Shown here piece by piece: positions 1-8,235 of a DNA stretch of 11,948 bases. The position numbers were made by a program, and so were the translations under genes. The notes beneath the pieces are model-generated. The model had not been told where the DNA came from. It worked only from the letters and a program-made list of their open reading frames with translations, and searched no databases. Origin of the DNA: Thoreauomyces humboldtii (lineage: Eukaryota; Chytridiomycota; Chytridiomycetes; Spizellomycetales; Powellomycetaceae); the NCBI GenBank assembly GCA_027596035.1, contig JADGJA010000714.1, positions 1 to 11,948 of the forward strand, read 5' to 3'. The number at the start of each line of letters is the position of its first letter. The stretch's first letter is position 1.

Positions 1-58
1 GCGCAACGTCGGTTTCCAGGGTGCACCTCGCATAAAAGAAACCTGGAGTAGCACATAC
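1..58 (-). other. Probable 5' part of an intron of the left-edge gene
   Basis: A GTATGT donor begins at 58 on the minus strand, right after the exon that ends at 59. The only AG soon after lies 16 nt away, too close for an intron, so the acceptor is expected beyond the window. The frame also stays open to position 1, so continued coding is the alternative. Confidence 0.4.
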
Positions 59-971
59 CATTTGAACCGTACAACGCTTTTGATCCCCCGCGCCAGATCG
101 CCCTGATCAACGTCGGGCATCAGAAAGCGGCTCGCCTCCTCCGTTGCTAACGGAAAAAAGTCTCCTAGCTCCGTATCTGGCCCCTCCTTCGCCGCGCATG
201 GAGGGCTGGACCAGCCAGCTTCAAGAACGTCTTCACCGGAGGAAGAAGATGGTAGGGAACTTTGCTCATCCCAAGCTTCGGCTCCAGAACTGTTCACATC
301 CAAAGGAGGCTCGAGCGGTGCGGATGGGAAAACCCTGGCACCTTCCCTAACGCGTCTCGGCAAAAGGTGGTACCCTTTGTTGGCTGGCGTTTGCGGCGGG
401 CTTGTATAAGGAGTACCCGTAAGAGCCCCGTCCGGCATACGGCGTGGTTCGGAAAGGTGCTTTAGCGTTGACATCGTGAAAAGCGCGTCCTCTCTCACGC
501 GCCTGGAGGTTGCACTGTCACCGTTTGCAAGAGGAGGAGTGCACGGAGGGCTCGACGATCTAGGTTCGTCCGGTTCGTGGGTGGCAAGTGGAAATGTCTG
601 ACGTTGCCTTTCCGTGCACAGAAAGGCTGGAAAGTTTGCAGTCAGAGCAGGAGCAACGCCCGTCCCGTCGCTTCTCGGAGCGGGGCTGCCCTCATGAGCA
701 GCAGGGGCGCAAGGCGCGTTGAGATGACCGAGTTCATCGTCGCTCTCGTTCAACGTGCGCTGCGGTCGGTCACGTCCATCTTGCAGGGCTGACGAAGCGG
801 GATACACAGTATTCCTATCATACCACCCGACGCCGCCGCTTGCCGCCGATGTAAGTCCCGGAGTGGGACGAACGGGTTCATCGAGCGCCTCGTAAGGTAC
901 AGATCCTGTGCCAGAAAAAGGCAAGTCAACGCTGCGAGAACCCGCCTCGACCTCTCCGGCTAGATCCTGAA
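59..971 (-). CDS. Internal exon of an unrecognised Pro/Ser-rich protein (partial gene)
   Basis: Reading the minus strand, one frame stays open from just after a TGA at 994-996 to the left edge, about 330 codons. It has no ATG until 474, so an upstream exon is likely. A good 3' splice site (branch-like CTGAC, pyrimidine tract, ATCCAG) puts the exon start at 971 in phase 1; a TG|GTATGT donor puts its end at 59 in phase 2, giving about 304 residues. The product is rich in Pro, Ser, Gly and acidic residues, with stretches such as TSPPQTPANKG and SGGVGWYDRNTVYPASS, which suggests long disordered regions. The last part (FLMPDVDQGDLARGIKSVVR) looks more ordered. I recognise no domain and assign no function. 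Coding status rests on frame length, composition and matching splice sites; the true start and the rest of the gene are outside what can be settled here. Confidence 0.65.
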
Positions 972-1022
972 CTGGATAAAGGCAAGGCAAGGGTCAGCAA
1001 ATAAGCGTGGTGCAACCTTTCG

Positions 1023-1035
1023 CCTAACCCTAACC
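1023..1035 (-). repeat. Short telomere-like repeat (two TTAGGG-type hexamers on the minus strand)
   Basis: The plus strand reads CCTAACCCTAACC, which is GGTTAGGGTTAGG on the minus strand. It sits at the edge of an AT-rich island. It may be a binding site for a Myb-type TTAGGG factor (Tbf1/Tay1 family in fungi), a repair scar, or chance. If a small ATG at 1092 (minus strand) starts the left-edge gene, the GTTAGG at 1033 would act as a 5' splice site in the right phase, which is speculative. Confidence 0.5.
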
Positions 1036-1140
1036 AAATAGCAAAACTATATTTTCAGTTATAATATACAAAGGTATGGGGTGGCACGACATGGAACTGC
1101 TTTATTTAATAAAAGATGTTATTTATATGATACCTTTGTA
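1036..1140. repeat. AT-rich island with an 11-bp inverted repeat and TA flanks
   Basis: This stretch is strikingly A/T-rich against GC-rich surroundings. It contains TACAAAGGTAT at 1067-1077 and its exact inverse ATACCTTTGTA at 1130-1140, separated by 52 bp. If the outer TA on each side is a target duplication, the element would be 70 bp with nine-base inverted ends, as in very small Tc1/mariner-type miniature elements. A promoter role (TATAAATA on the minus strand near 1120-1127) or a fragment of organelle DNA are alternatives. No protein is encoded. Confidence 0.4.
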
Positions 1141-1191
1141 GGCGGGGACCCTAAATGTTTTCCTAGTATTGGAGCTTTGGCATTTGGGTAA

Positions 1192-1354
1192 GACGAGAGC
1201 GAGGTCGCCGACAACGAGAGCAAGGTCGCAGACGAAGATGATGTTGCCCGCTACAACCTCCGCAACCGAGATGCTCCTGCAGCGGCGCCGAACGTATCTC
1301 AGCAGCCCGCCGCAACCGAGATGCTCCTGCAGCGGCGGCGCCGAACGTGTCCCA
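1192..1354 (+). pseudogene. Coding-like fragment broken by a 50-bp tandem repeat
   Basis: Starting right after a TAA, one plus frame encodes an acidic stretch with an internal echo (DESEVADNESKVADEDD), followed by RYNLRNRDAPAAAPNVSQQP. Its composition looks like real protein rather than chance. A 50-bp unit starting at 1261 is repeated from 1311, and because 50 is not a multiple of three the second copy shifts the frame and the reading ends soon after. A YNLRNR-type basic motif after an acidic region occurs in linkers of retroelement polyproteins, but no reverse transcriptase or integrase motif is visible, so origin remains open. Confidence 0.3.
1261..1346 (+). repeat. Tandem direct repeat, 50-bp unit, about 1.7 copies
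   Basis: The sequence CGCAACCGAGATGCTCCTGC begins at 1261 and again at 1311. The second copy carries an extra GGC triplet in the CAGCGGC run (1329-1338) and diverges after CCGAACGT. Such a unit is typical of replication slippage or unequal exchange. Confidence 0.85.
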
Positions 1355-2185
1355 AGGTGATGAGCTATTGATCTCAGATCTTCGAGCCCATGGCGGGGGA
1401 GGCTGAAGGACCCAACAAGAGCCAAGAGGAGGCAGGATGTTGCTTCTCTCGGCGATCAAAGAGTTGTTCATGCTCCGAGTAATTGCACTTGGCAGTGTAG
1501 GAAAGGACACCTTTGACGTTAGTCTCGATTGCTGTGCGAGGAAGGGAACTCTCGCGAGCTTCGGTAACGCCAGCGGGGCTGTCCCGCCACTCACCATCGC
1601 GAGACTGTCCGCCAGAAAGGTTCGCCTCATGCGTCCCACCCGCCAAGGAATTGTTCGATCTTGTTGGCACGGGAAAGGTCGTGCCGTGCACAAAGTGTAT
1701 GACCTGAAGGATGCGGCGAGAGCTCAGAGCGATCTGGAAGCTCGTAAGACCACCGGTGATGGAGATGTGATGAGAAAATGTCGTTTACTTGCAAATGAAA
1801 TGGTCCCCGCAGCACAACTCAAACCGAAGGTCAGCTTTCTATGCTGGGTGATGACGAAGATGTCAATGGAAGCGGGAGCAGAAGTTTTATGGTTCCGTGT
1901 ACATCGTCCAACGCCATGGCTTTCTGGTGCGGCTGCGATGAAGGGATACGACATGCTCGCGTCGACCTGATCTACGGGTATGGATGGCGTTCTTGTCCCT
2001 TTACTTTACCACGGTGCAGGAATACTTACCAGGGGCCTGTTTTTCCGGGACCGTGGCATTGCAGAAACTGTGCGTAATGAAAAGGCAGCGCCACATCCAC
2101 TTTTGCTCGCCCATCGTCTTCACAGACTTCTGCATCGCGGCCCCCAAACGTCAAGATCCATCCCTCAGTGCGGACCCAGAGGCAA
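1355..2185. other. Stretch without a supportable gene, upstream of the GluRS gene
   Basis: Several open frames exist here on both strands (largest 1437-1970 plus and 1163-1693 minus), but none shows a recognisable family, conserved motif or consistent splice structure. Short Cys-rich pieces in different plus frames (for example around 1430-1470 and 1490-1510) may be debris of a decayed gene. The last part must hold the promoter and 5' leader of the GluRS gene; acceptor-like sites near 2020 and 2125 would allow a leader intron. I saw no GST-like domain here in any frame. Confidence 0.5.
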
Positions 2186-5100
2186 ATGGCAGCAGACGAC
2201 AAGAAGCAGCAGGTTGCAAAGCCAAAGGACCAGGGCTCCTTCGAGATAGGTCTCAAGGATGTCGTCCACGGTCAGGTCGTCACTCGGTTCCCACCAGAAC
2301 CTTCCGGCTACCTGCACATTGGTCACGCAAAGGCCGCTCTGCTCAACGACTACTTTGCCAGAACCTACGAGGGAAAGCTCATCGTTCGCTTCGATGACAC
2401 AAACCCTTCGAAGGAAAAGGTGCGGATCGTCATGTGTCCCAGTCCTAGTTCCTGGGGAGGGGTTCGAGCCCACCCGAAAAAGCACCCGGCTGATGCAATC
2501 CCTCTCGCAGATGGAGTACGAGGAGGCCATCAAGGAGGATCTCCTCCTCCTCGGCATCAAGGCCGATGTCATCACCTACACGTCGGACAGCTTCGACAAG
2601 CTCTACCAGTACGCCATCCAGATCATCACTGACGGCAACGCCTACGTGGACGACACCGACGTCGATACGGTAAGAACCCATGCGTTTTCGTGCTTTTCTC
2701 ACGCGAAAGCGCTGCGTCTTGCCCCGTGTCACCGAGGCTCATGGTTCCTTGTTCTAGATGCGCGCCGAGCGTTTTGATGGCATCGAGAGCAAGTGCCGCA
2801 ACCTGTCCGTCGAGGAGAATCTGAAGCGCTTCCAGGACATGAAGGACGGAACCGAATTCGGCCTGAAGTGCTGCCTTCGAGCAAAGATCAACATGAAGGA
2901 TAAGAACAAGGTCATGCGTGACCCCACACTCTACCGCTGCAACGTCTCCGCGCCCCACCACCGCACCGGTACCACTTGGAAAATCTACCCGATCTACGAT
3001 TTTGCATGCCCCATCGTCGACTCGATCGAAGGAGTCACCCACGCGCTCCGCACCAACGAGTACCGTGACCGCAACCCCCAGTACGAGTGGGTCCTGAACG
3101 CCCTGAAGCTGCGTCAGGTCCACATCTGGGATTTCAGCAGGCTCAACTTTGTCTATACGCTTCTGTCCAAGCGCAAGCTGACGTGGTTTGTCAACGAGGG
3201 ATTGGTGACTGGTTGGGACGACCCAAGGTTCCCCACCGTGCGAGGCATTCGACGCCGCGGCATGACCATCGAGGCTTTGCGACAGTACATCTTGATGCAG
3301 GGTGCGTCGCAAAAGAACTTGGAGCTCGAATGGGACAAAATCTGGGCCCTTAACAAAAAGGTCATCGACCCCGTGGCACCCAGGCATACTGCCCTGGACG
3401 CCGAGAAAATGTAAGACCGCGTCACTTCCACCGTAAAGAGGATCTCGCCTAAGCTTGCATTTGGTTTTCGTCGCTAGTACTCCTGTCAACATTCTCGACG
3501 CCTCTGTCTCTACCGAGGTCAAAGAGATGCCCAAGCACAAGAAGAACCCTGATATTGGCAACAAGCTCACCACCTTTTCCCGAGAGCTGTTCATCCAGTT
3601 CGAGGATGCCAAGACTCTTGAAGTCGGTGAGAAGGTAATACACTTTATGACTGCCTGAACACCCCTTCGTTTCAACTTACCTATCGTTACTTGTGTCCAG
3701 GTTACTTTCATGGACTGGGGAAACTTCACCGTAGCCAAGATCCAATGGGCTGCCGACAAGACCCACATCCTGTCCATCGACGTCAACGTCGTATCTGACA
3801 CGGATTATAAAAACACCAAGAAGATAACGTGGCTTTCCCGGGCCGAGACCGGCAAGGACGAGTCGACGCCTGTAAAAGCCACACTTCTCGACTACGACTA
3901 CCTTATCAGCAAGAAGAAACTTGAGGAAGACGATGAAGTGAAAAACTTTGTCACCCCCGTCACGGAGTTCAAGGTCGCGGCCTTCTGCGATGCCAACCTC
4001 AGGAAGGTCGCCAAGGGCGAGGTCATTCAGCTCGAGAGGAAGGGTTACTATATCTGCGACCAGGCTTGGGACGCATTCAAGCCTGACCAGCCCATTCACC
4101 TGATCTTCATTCCCGACGGTAAGGTTGCATCCATGCAATCCAAGGCGGACGACCCGAAGGAAGTCAAGGGCGGAAAGGCCGAAAAGAGTGGAAGTGGCAC
4201 CGGCAGCAGTGGCGCGCCTAGGGAAGCCCGCAAGGCGAAAGAGTCGAAGAAGGCCGCTAAGGCGGCCGCCAACGCAAAGATGTACAAGGTGAAGCCTGTG
4301 TACAACGAGGCTTTGAACTTTTCCGCACCTGAGGGCACCAAGCAGATGTATGCCGTCAAGACGGTTTACGAAGATTTGCAGGATGCTATTCCCGCTCCTG
4401 TACGTTGGCCATCTCATTTATCTTGGGCCTGCCACGATAGAAACTGACGTTCCCTGTCCTTTGCAGAAAGAGCAACCGGTTACGGCGCTTCCCAACAGTG
4501 ACAAGCCTGCTCACGTTGGAGTCGCCGACCTCGCTACCGCCAAGTCCTCTCCTGACGCCACCGCTAAAGCCGATAAGCCCAAGAAGGTCAAGACGCCGAA
4601 AGCGGCTCCGGCACCCGCTGCTGACGATGGTAAGACAGGCGTTCATGGTGATCTCCTGTCCGCAGTACCTGCGAAGAACAGAATATTGATGGGTTCCCAC
4701 CCATTGTCACTCAGCTTCCATCATCTCGAAACTGGACATCTGTGTGGGTCGCATCCTTGACGTCAAGCGACACCCGGACGCCGACACGCTTTACGTCGAG
4801 CAAATCGACGTGGGAGAGGAGCAACCCCGCGAGGTCGTCAGCGGCTTGGTCAAGTACATGGCGGAAGACGAGATGCGAGGCAAGCTCGTGCTGATCCTGA
4901 AAAACCTCAAGCCCGTCAGGTAACACAAAGCGATATCCCACCCTGGTCAACTGTATCAAAGAACATGGGAGAGAAGTTTTAACTTTCAAATCTCCTTCTT
5001 CGGTCCTCCTTCTTCGGTCTTTCCAGCATGCGAGGCATCAAATCCTTCGCTATGGTCCTGTGCGCGTCACCGTCGGATCACTCTTCTGTCGAGTTCCTCA

Positions 5101-5318
5101 TCCCACCTGAAGGCTCCGCGCCCGGAGACAAGGTCTTCTTCGAGGGACATGAGGGAACACCGGAGGCTCTGCTGAACCCGAAGAAGAAGGTCTGGGAAAC
5201 GGTCCAACCTGACTTTACCACCGGAGAGGATCTCGTGGCCACATGGAAGGGCGTGCAGTTCAAGACGAGCAAGGGAGTCGTCAAGAGCGTCACGTTGAAG
5301 GGTGCGGAGATCAAGTAG
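2186..5318 (+). CDS. GUS1: Cytosolic glutamyl-tRNA synthetase with C-terminal EMAPII/Arc1-type tRNA-binding domain
   Basis: Class Ic synthetase that charges tRNA-Glu with glutamate in the cytosol. Exons 2186-2419, 2511-2669, 2758-3410, 3478-3634, 3701-4399, 4467-4629, 4715-4919 and 5027-5318 join in frame to 853 aa; all seven introns are GT-AG. Domains: catalytic fold with [20 protein letters not shown] (HIGH at residues 44-47), [20 protein letters not shown] near 210-230 and LLSKRKL (KMSKS equivalent) near 268; GlnRS-like anticodon-binding barrels to about 541, including KHKKNP and TFMDWGN; a Lys/Ala-rich linker 542-688; then an EMAPII OB-fold 689-853 ([62 protein letters not shown]). Yeast Gus1 is about 710-720 aa, starts with a GST-like domain that docks Arc1, and lacks EMAPII. 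Here only 18 residues precede the GSFEIGL-type start of the catalytic part. The frame is open upstream to 2081 but has no other ATG; an additional upstream exon cannot be fully excluded. Family identity is certain; the start is less so. Confidence 0.93.
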
Positions 5319-5601
5319 CGGGGGGAACGATGTCAGCGCTAGATTAGGCATCTGTAGATCGGTTGGAATATTCATCATCATGTTTACTTTGTAGTGTTTA
5401 TGGTCGAAGTGTTGCACTGCCATCTGAGATTTGCCATGAAACGATCAACCACATCATTACGAAGCATAAAATTCTTCAAAGCAAGGAGACGAGTTTTCCA
5501 GAATAATTCCGTATGATAAGGGATGCGCAAAAAGTTTATACAGTGGCAAAAAGGGTATCTATGGGGGAGTGCAGAGTGAGAATGCTTTGTACTTTTCAGC
5601 G
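5319..5601. other. Tail-to-tail intergenic region
   Basis: This gap lies between the GluRS stop and the mitochondrial repeat gene stop. It is more AT-rich than the genes and must hold both 3' ends and polyadenylation signals. No gene or strong hairpin was seen. Confidence 0.6.
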
Positions 5602-7637
5602 CTACTTCTTGGCGTCCTTGACGTCGTCAGCCGCCTTTTCCGCGAGCTTTTTCGCCTTTGTGGCCTGCTCCTCGAGGACCTTCTTCATGTCGGCAAGCGT
5701 GCTCTTGCTCACACCCTTCTCGGCGATCTTCGCAATCTTCTGGTACGTCTCCTCGACGATCTTCTCACCCTCAGGTCCCCGCTTGGAGGCAATGTCCTGG
5801 AGGTCTCCCATCTGAGACTCGACGAGCTTCTTGTACTCGGGGGCCTTGTCGAGAAGGGGTTGAGCGGCCTCGGCGGCCTTGCTCCATGCCTTGGTAGCCA
5901 CCTTGCCGCCGAGCTTGGATGCTTCAGCGAGCTTGGTCTCGACAAGCTTCTTGGCTTCGGCGAGGGACTTCTCGTTGATGCCCTTGTCAGCGATCTTCTT
6001 GAGACCGGCGTACAGATCGGTGACGATCTTCTCGATCTCAGGTCCCCCATTCTCCTTGGCAATCTTCTTCAGGTCACCAAGCTTGCCGTCAAGAAGTTCC
6101 TGCACCTCGGGCATCTTCTTCAGGTAGGGCTGGAACGATCAGAAAGATGGATGAGTAAAGAAGTTCGCAGAGGTCGACAAGGCACGAGGGGACGCGGATG
6201 TACCTTTGCAACCTCAGCGGCCTTGTCCCAGGCAAAATCGGAAGCTTTGGCAGCGGCGGGACCGGCAATCTTGAGAGCCTCGGCGACCTTGGTCTCGACG
6301 ATCTTCTTGGCCTCAGCGATGGAGTCCTTGTTGATGCCCTTGTCGGCCACCTTCTTGAGCTGGGCATACATGTCGTCGATGATCTTCTCAAGTTCCGGTC
6401 CGCCGTTCTCCTTGGCGATCTTCTTGAGGTCGCCGAGCTTGCCGTCGAGGAGCTTCTCAACTTCGGGCATCTTCTCGAGGTATGGCTGGAAGATGAGAAA
6501 GTGGGAGTGTTAGATGAGATCCACAGATCTACGTTCGACGAGCTTGGATGTAAGACAACATACCTTGGCGAGCTCGGATGCCTTCTCCCAGGCAGCGTCG
6601 CCGGCCTTGCCGGCAACCTCCTTTGCCTGAGCGACCTGACGCTTGACGAGCAGGCCGGCGGCGACGGCCGTCTCGGGCGAGAGACCCTTGCTGGCCAGCT
6701 TCTTGAGCTCGTCGTACGTATCGTTGAGAATCTTCTCGACTTCGGGAACGTCGACCATGCCCTTGAGCTCGTCGAGTCCCGAGGCGACGGCCTTCTTGAG
6801 CTCGGGGTTGGCCTCGAGGATCTTGTCGGTCGCGTCGCCGCCGATGTTCATGGCGAGCTGCTGGGCCTCCTTGAGTCGCTTCTGAACGAGCTCGGCGGCC
6901 TGCTTCAGCGTGTCCTCGTTGAATCCCTTCTTGGACAATTTTTGCAGGTCGGCGTAGAGCTTGTTGACGAGCTCCTCGACCTCTTCGCCGTGCTGCTCTG
7001 CGAGCTGGTCGAGCTGCTCGAAGCCCTTGTCGACGACACCGTCGAGTCCGGGGATGACCTGTCGTGAGAAGGAGAAGATGGGGAATACACAGATCAATAT
7101 ACGTGGGAGAATGACTATGAGCCCGGAGAATGAGAAAGCAAAGAAGCAGCACATGGGCCTTGCGCGCGGAAAGTTGAAATGCCATGCAAGGACGTCCACC
7201 CATTTCGGGAGGACAGCAGGTCGCTGCCCTCTTCGTTTCCCCCGCCTGCCCTCCTTGCCCCCTTGTCGCTTCGCTCCGTGGCTTACCTTGAAGAAAGAGG
7301 GAGCGACGGCACGGATGGCGCTGACGATGGCGTGTCCAGCCTGCTGAGGGGAGGGAGCCTTGTCGGTGATGGACTTTGCCGTCTCCATCGTCTTCTGGGC
7401 GGCCGAGACGATCTCGTGGGCACCCGAGTACCTGTAGTAGCCGTAACCGGTGAGGACAACGGCGGCACCTCCCGCGAGACCGGCGACGACATGGGAAGCG
7501 CCGGCGGTGTGGGGTGGTGGTGGTGGTGGTGGTGTCTGGGTCTGGAGGGCGCGACGGAGTGGGGCGCGGACGATGGGACGACCGGCCAAGTGGGCCGAGA
7601 CGCGCAGGGCGGAACGTGCGGAGACTCTGTGCATCAT
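5602..7637 (-). CDS. Mitochondrial membrane-anchored protein with five helical repeats
   Basis: Exons 7637-7287, 7058-6564, 6485-6204 and 6129-5602 (minus strand) join to 551 aa; all three introns are phase 0, GT-AG (228, 78 and 74 bp). Residues 1-35 are Arg/Ala/Ser-rich without acidic residues, a typical mitochondrial presequence (ATG at 7637, with A at -3; a second ATG follows directly). A Pro run (36-42) precedes a hydrophobic segment about 48-67 (VVAGLAGGAAVVLTGYGYY). From residue 118 come five related repeats of 80-94 residues with the core hydrophobic-x2-Y-x2-L-x-K-x-A-x-K-G-(I/L/F/V)-(N/S), roughly 118-200, 201-282, 283-376, 377-466 and 467-551. They are Lys/Glu/Ala-rich and should form amphipathic helices. 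Repeats 3 and 4 are the most alike. I remember similar uncharacterised proteins with a YGYY(R/H)(Y/F)SG membrane end in other fungi, with no assigned function. It is tail to tail with the GluRS gene, 283 bp away, and head to head with the zinc-knuckle gene. The role is unknown; a scaffold or membrane-coating protein in mitochondria is an inference. Confidence 0.85.
7059..7286 (-). other. Long intron 1 of the mitochondrial repeat gene, stop-free and a multiple of three
   Basis: It starts GTAAGCC and ends CACGACAG. At 228 bp it is much longer than every other intron in the window (50-107 bp). It is 76 codons long and has no stop in the frame of the flanking exons, so a retained form would still be translated and would add a strongly hydrophobic stretch (CCFFAFSFSGLIVILPRIL and following) after the presequence exon. 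Confidence 0.75.
7512..7532. repeat. GGT trinucleotide run encoding poly-proline
   Basis: Seven GGT-type triplets on the plus strand read as CC-rich proline codons on the minus strand, giving the Pro run between the mitochondrial presequence and the membrane segment of the repeat protein. Length is likely to vary between strains. Confidence 0.8.
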
Positions 7638-7919
7638 GATGGTGGGAATGGGTGATGCTGCGTGAGAAAGAGAGGAGGTGTTGTGATCTGAGTGGGCGCA
7701 GGTGGTCTTTGAGGTTGCGTTAGGCGAGCGAGGCCGTGGGTGAGGAGGTAGCGATCGAGATGTATATGTTATCAGGCGTGGGAACAAGGAACGGGGGGCA
7801 GAGTCCTCCTCGTTTAAATATTGGTACGTACGGAGGGTGTGGGCCGCCCCCCGCGTCATCATGTTCCCACCGACACACACACGAGATACGACGCAGGGAA
7901 GCGACGACGAAAAAGGTTC

Positions 7920-7978
7920 ATGAGTCATGCAGCTCTCTCCCTCGCATGCGGTCATGACCACCGATACCACGTCATCGG
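7920..7978. promoter_or_regulatory. Cluster of palindromic sites including a perfect Gcn4/AP-1 site
   Basis: In 59 bp there are four dyads: ATGAGTCAT (7920-7928, the full Gcn4/AP-1 consensus bound by fungal bZIP proteins), CGCATGCG (7943-7950), GGTCATGACC (7950-7959), and CCGAT/ATCGG arms around ACCACGTC (7961-7978), whose middle contains an ATF/CREB-like TGACGTGG on the minus strand. The density suggests a real regulatory block roughly midway between the two start codons. Confidence 0.5.
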
Positions 7979-7997
7979 TTGTTGTGCATGTCGGGAA

Positions 7998-8006
7998 GGG
8001 TTAGGG
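7998..8006 (+). promoter_or_regulatory. Telomere-like GGGTTAGGG motif in the divergent promoter
   Basis: One and a half TTAGGG units lie about 230 bp upstream of the zinc-knuckle gene. Fungal Myb-type telomere-repeat factors (Tbf1, Tay1, Teb1) also act at promoters through this motif. A single copy can arise by chance. Confidence 0.3.
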
Positions 8007-8235
8007 CTATGCATTTCCTTCCTGTCAGACTCCTCCTTTCCGACAGCTGGTCAACGACCTTCCGCCGGGGTGAGTGCTGTATGACACGACACTACCTAGG
8101 TACGGATTTCCCTGAAGAAAACGTTTTTGATCTTTTTCTTTTTTTGTTTGGGTTTCTGTGGAGTACGTCAACTCATGCTTGCACAGCTTCCCACCACCCA
8201 CCACCACCACAACTTTACGTCTCACTTCACACCAG

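Larger units (their letters stand above)
7638..8235. promoter_or_regulatory. Divergent promoter region of the mitochondrial repeat gene and the ZCCHC9-type gene
   Basis: This 598-bp gap separates two head-to-head start codons. For the minus-strand gene there is a TTTAAATA TATA-like site at 7813-7820 and a CCAAT box (ATTGG on plus, 7820-7824), the target type of the HAP/NF-Y complex that often controls mitochondrial genes. For the plus gene there is a T-rich tract at 8127-8157 and a CACCA-rich leader up to the ATG. The centre holds a group of palindromes described separately. Assignment of factors is inference from motif shape only. Confidence 0.6.

Noticed and set aside
1390..1510. Short Cys-rich pieces (CCFSRRSKSCSCS and CTWQCRKGH) as a zinc-binding domain
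   Set aside because: They lie in different frames, have no regular spacing and meet stops at once; too little to call a domain.
1437..1970. 177-codon plus-strand frame upstream of GluRS as a possible GST-like first exon
   Set aside because: No GST-fold features or similarity to GluRS N-termini; no in-phase splice path to 2186 was convincing.
2626..3801. 391-codon open frame on the minus strand opposite the GluRS gene
   Set aside because: It runs across three GluRS introns, shows no known motif, and follows from GC-rich codon use on the sense strand; the same holds for 3677-4417 minus.
5569..7067. Long Leu-rich plus-strand frames (5569-6513, 6198-7067) opposite the mitochondrial repeat gene
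   Set aside because: They are antisense to Lys/Glu-rich repeats, which always read as Leu/Phe-rich on the other strand, and they cross real introns.
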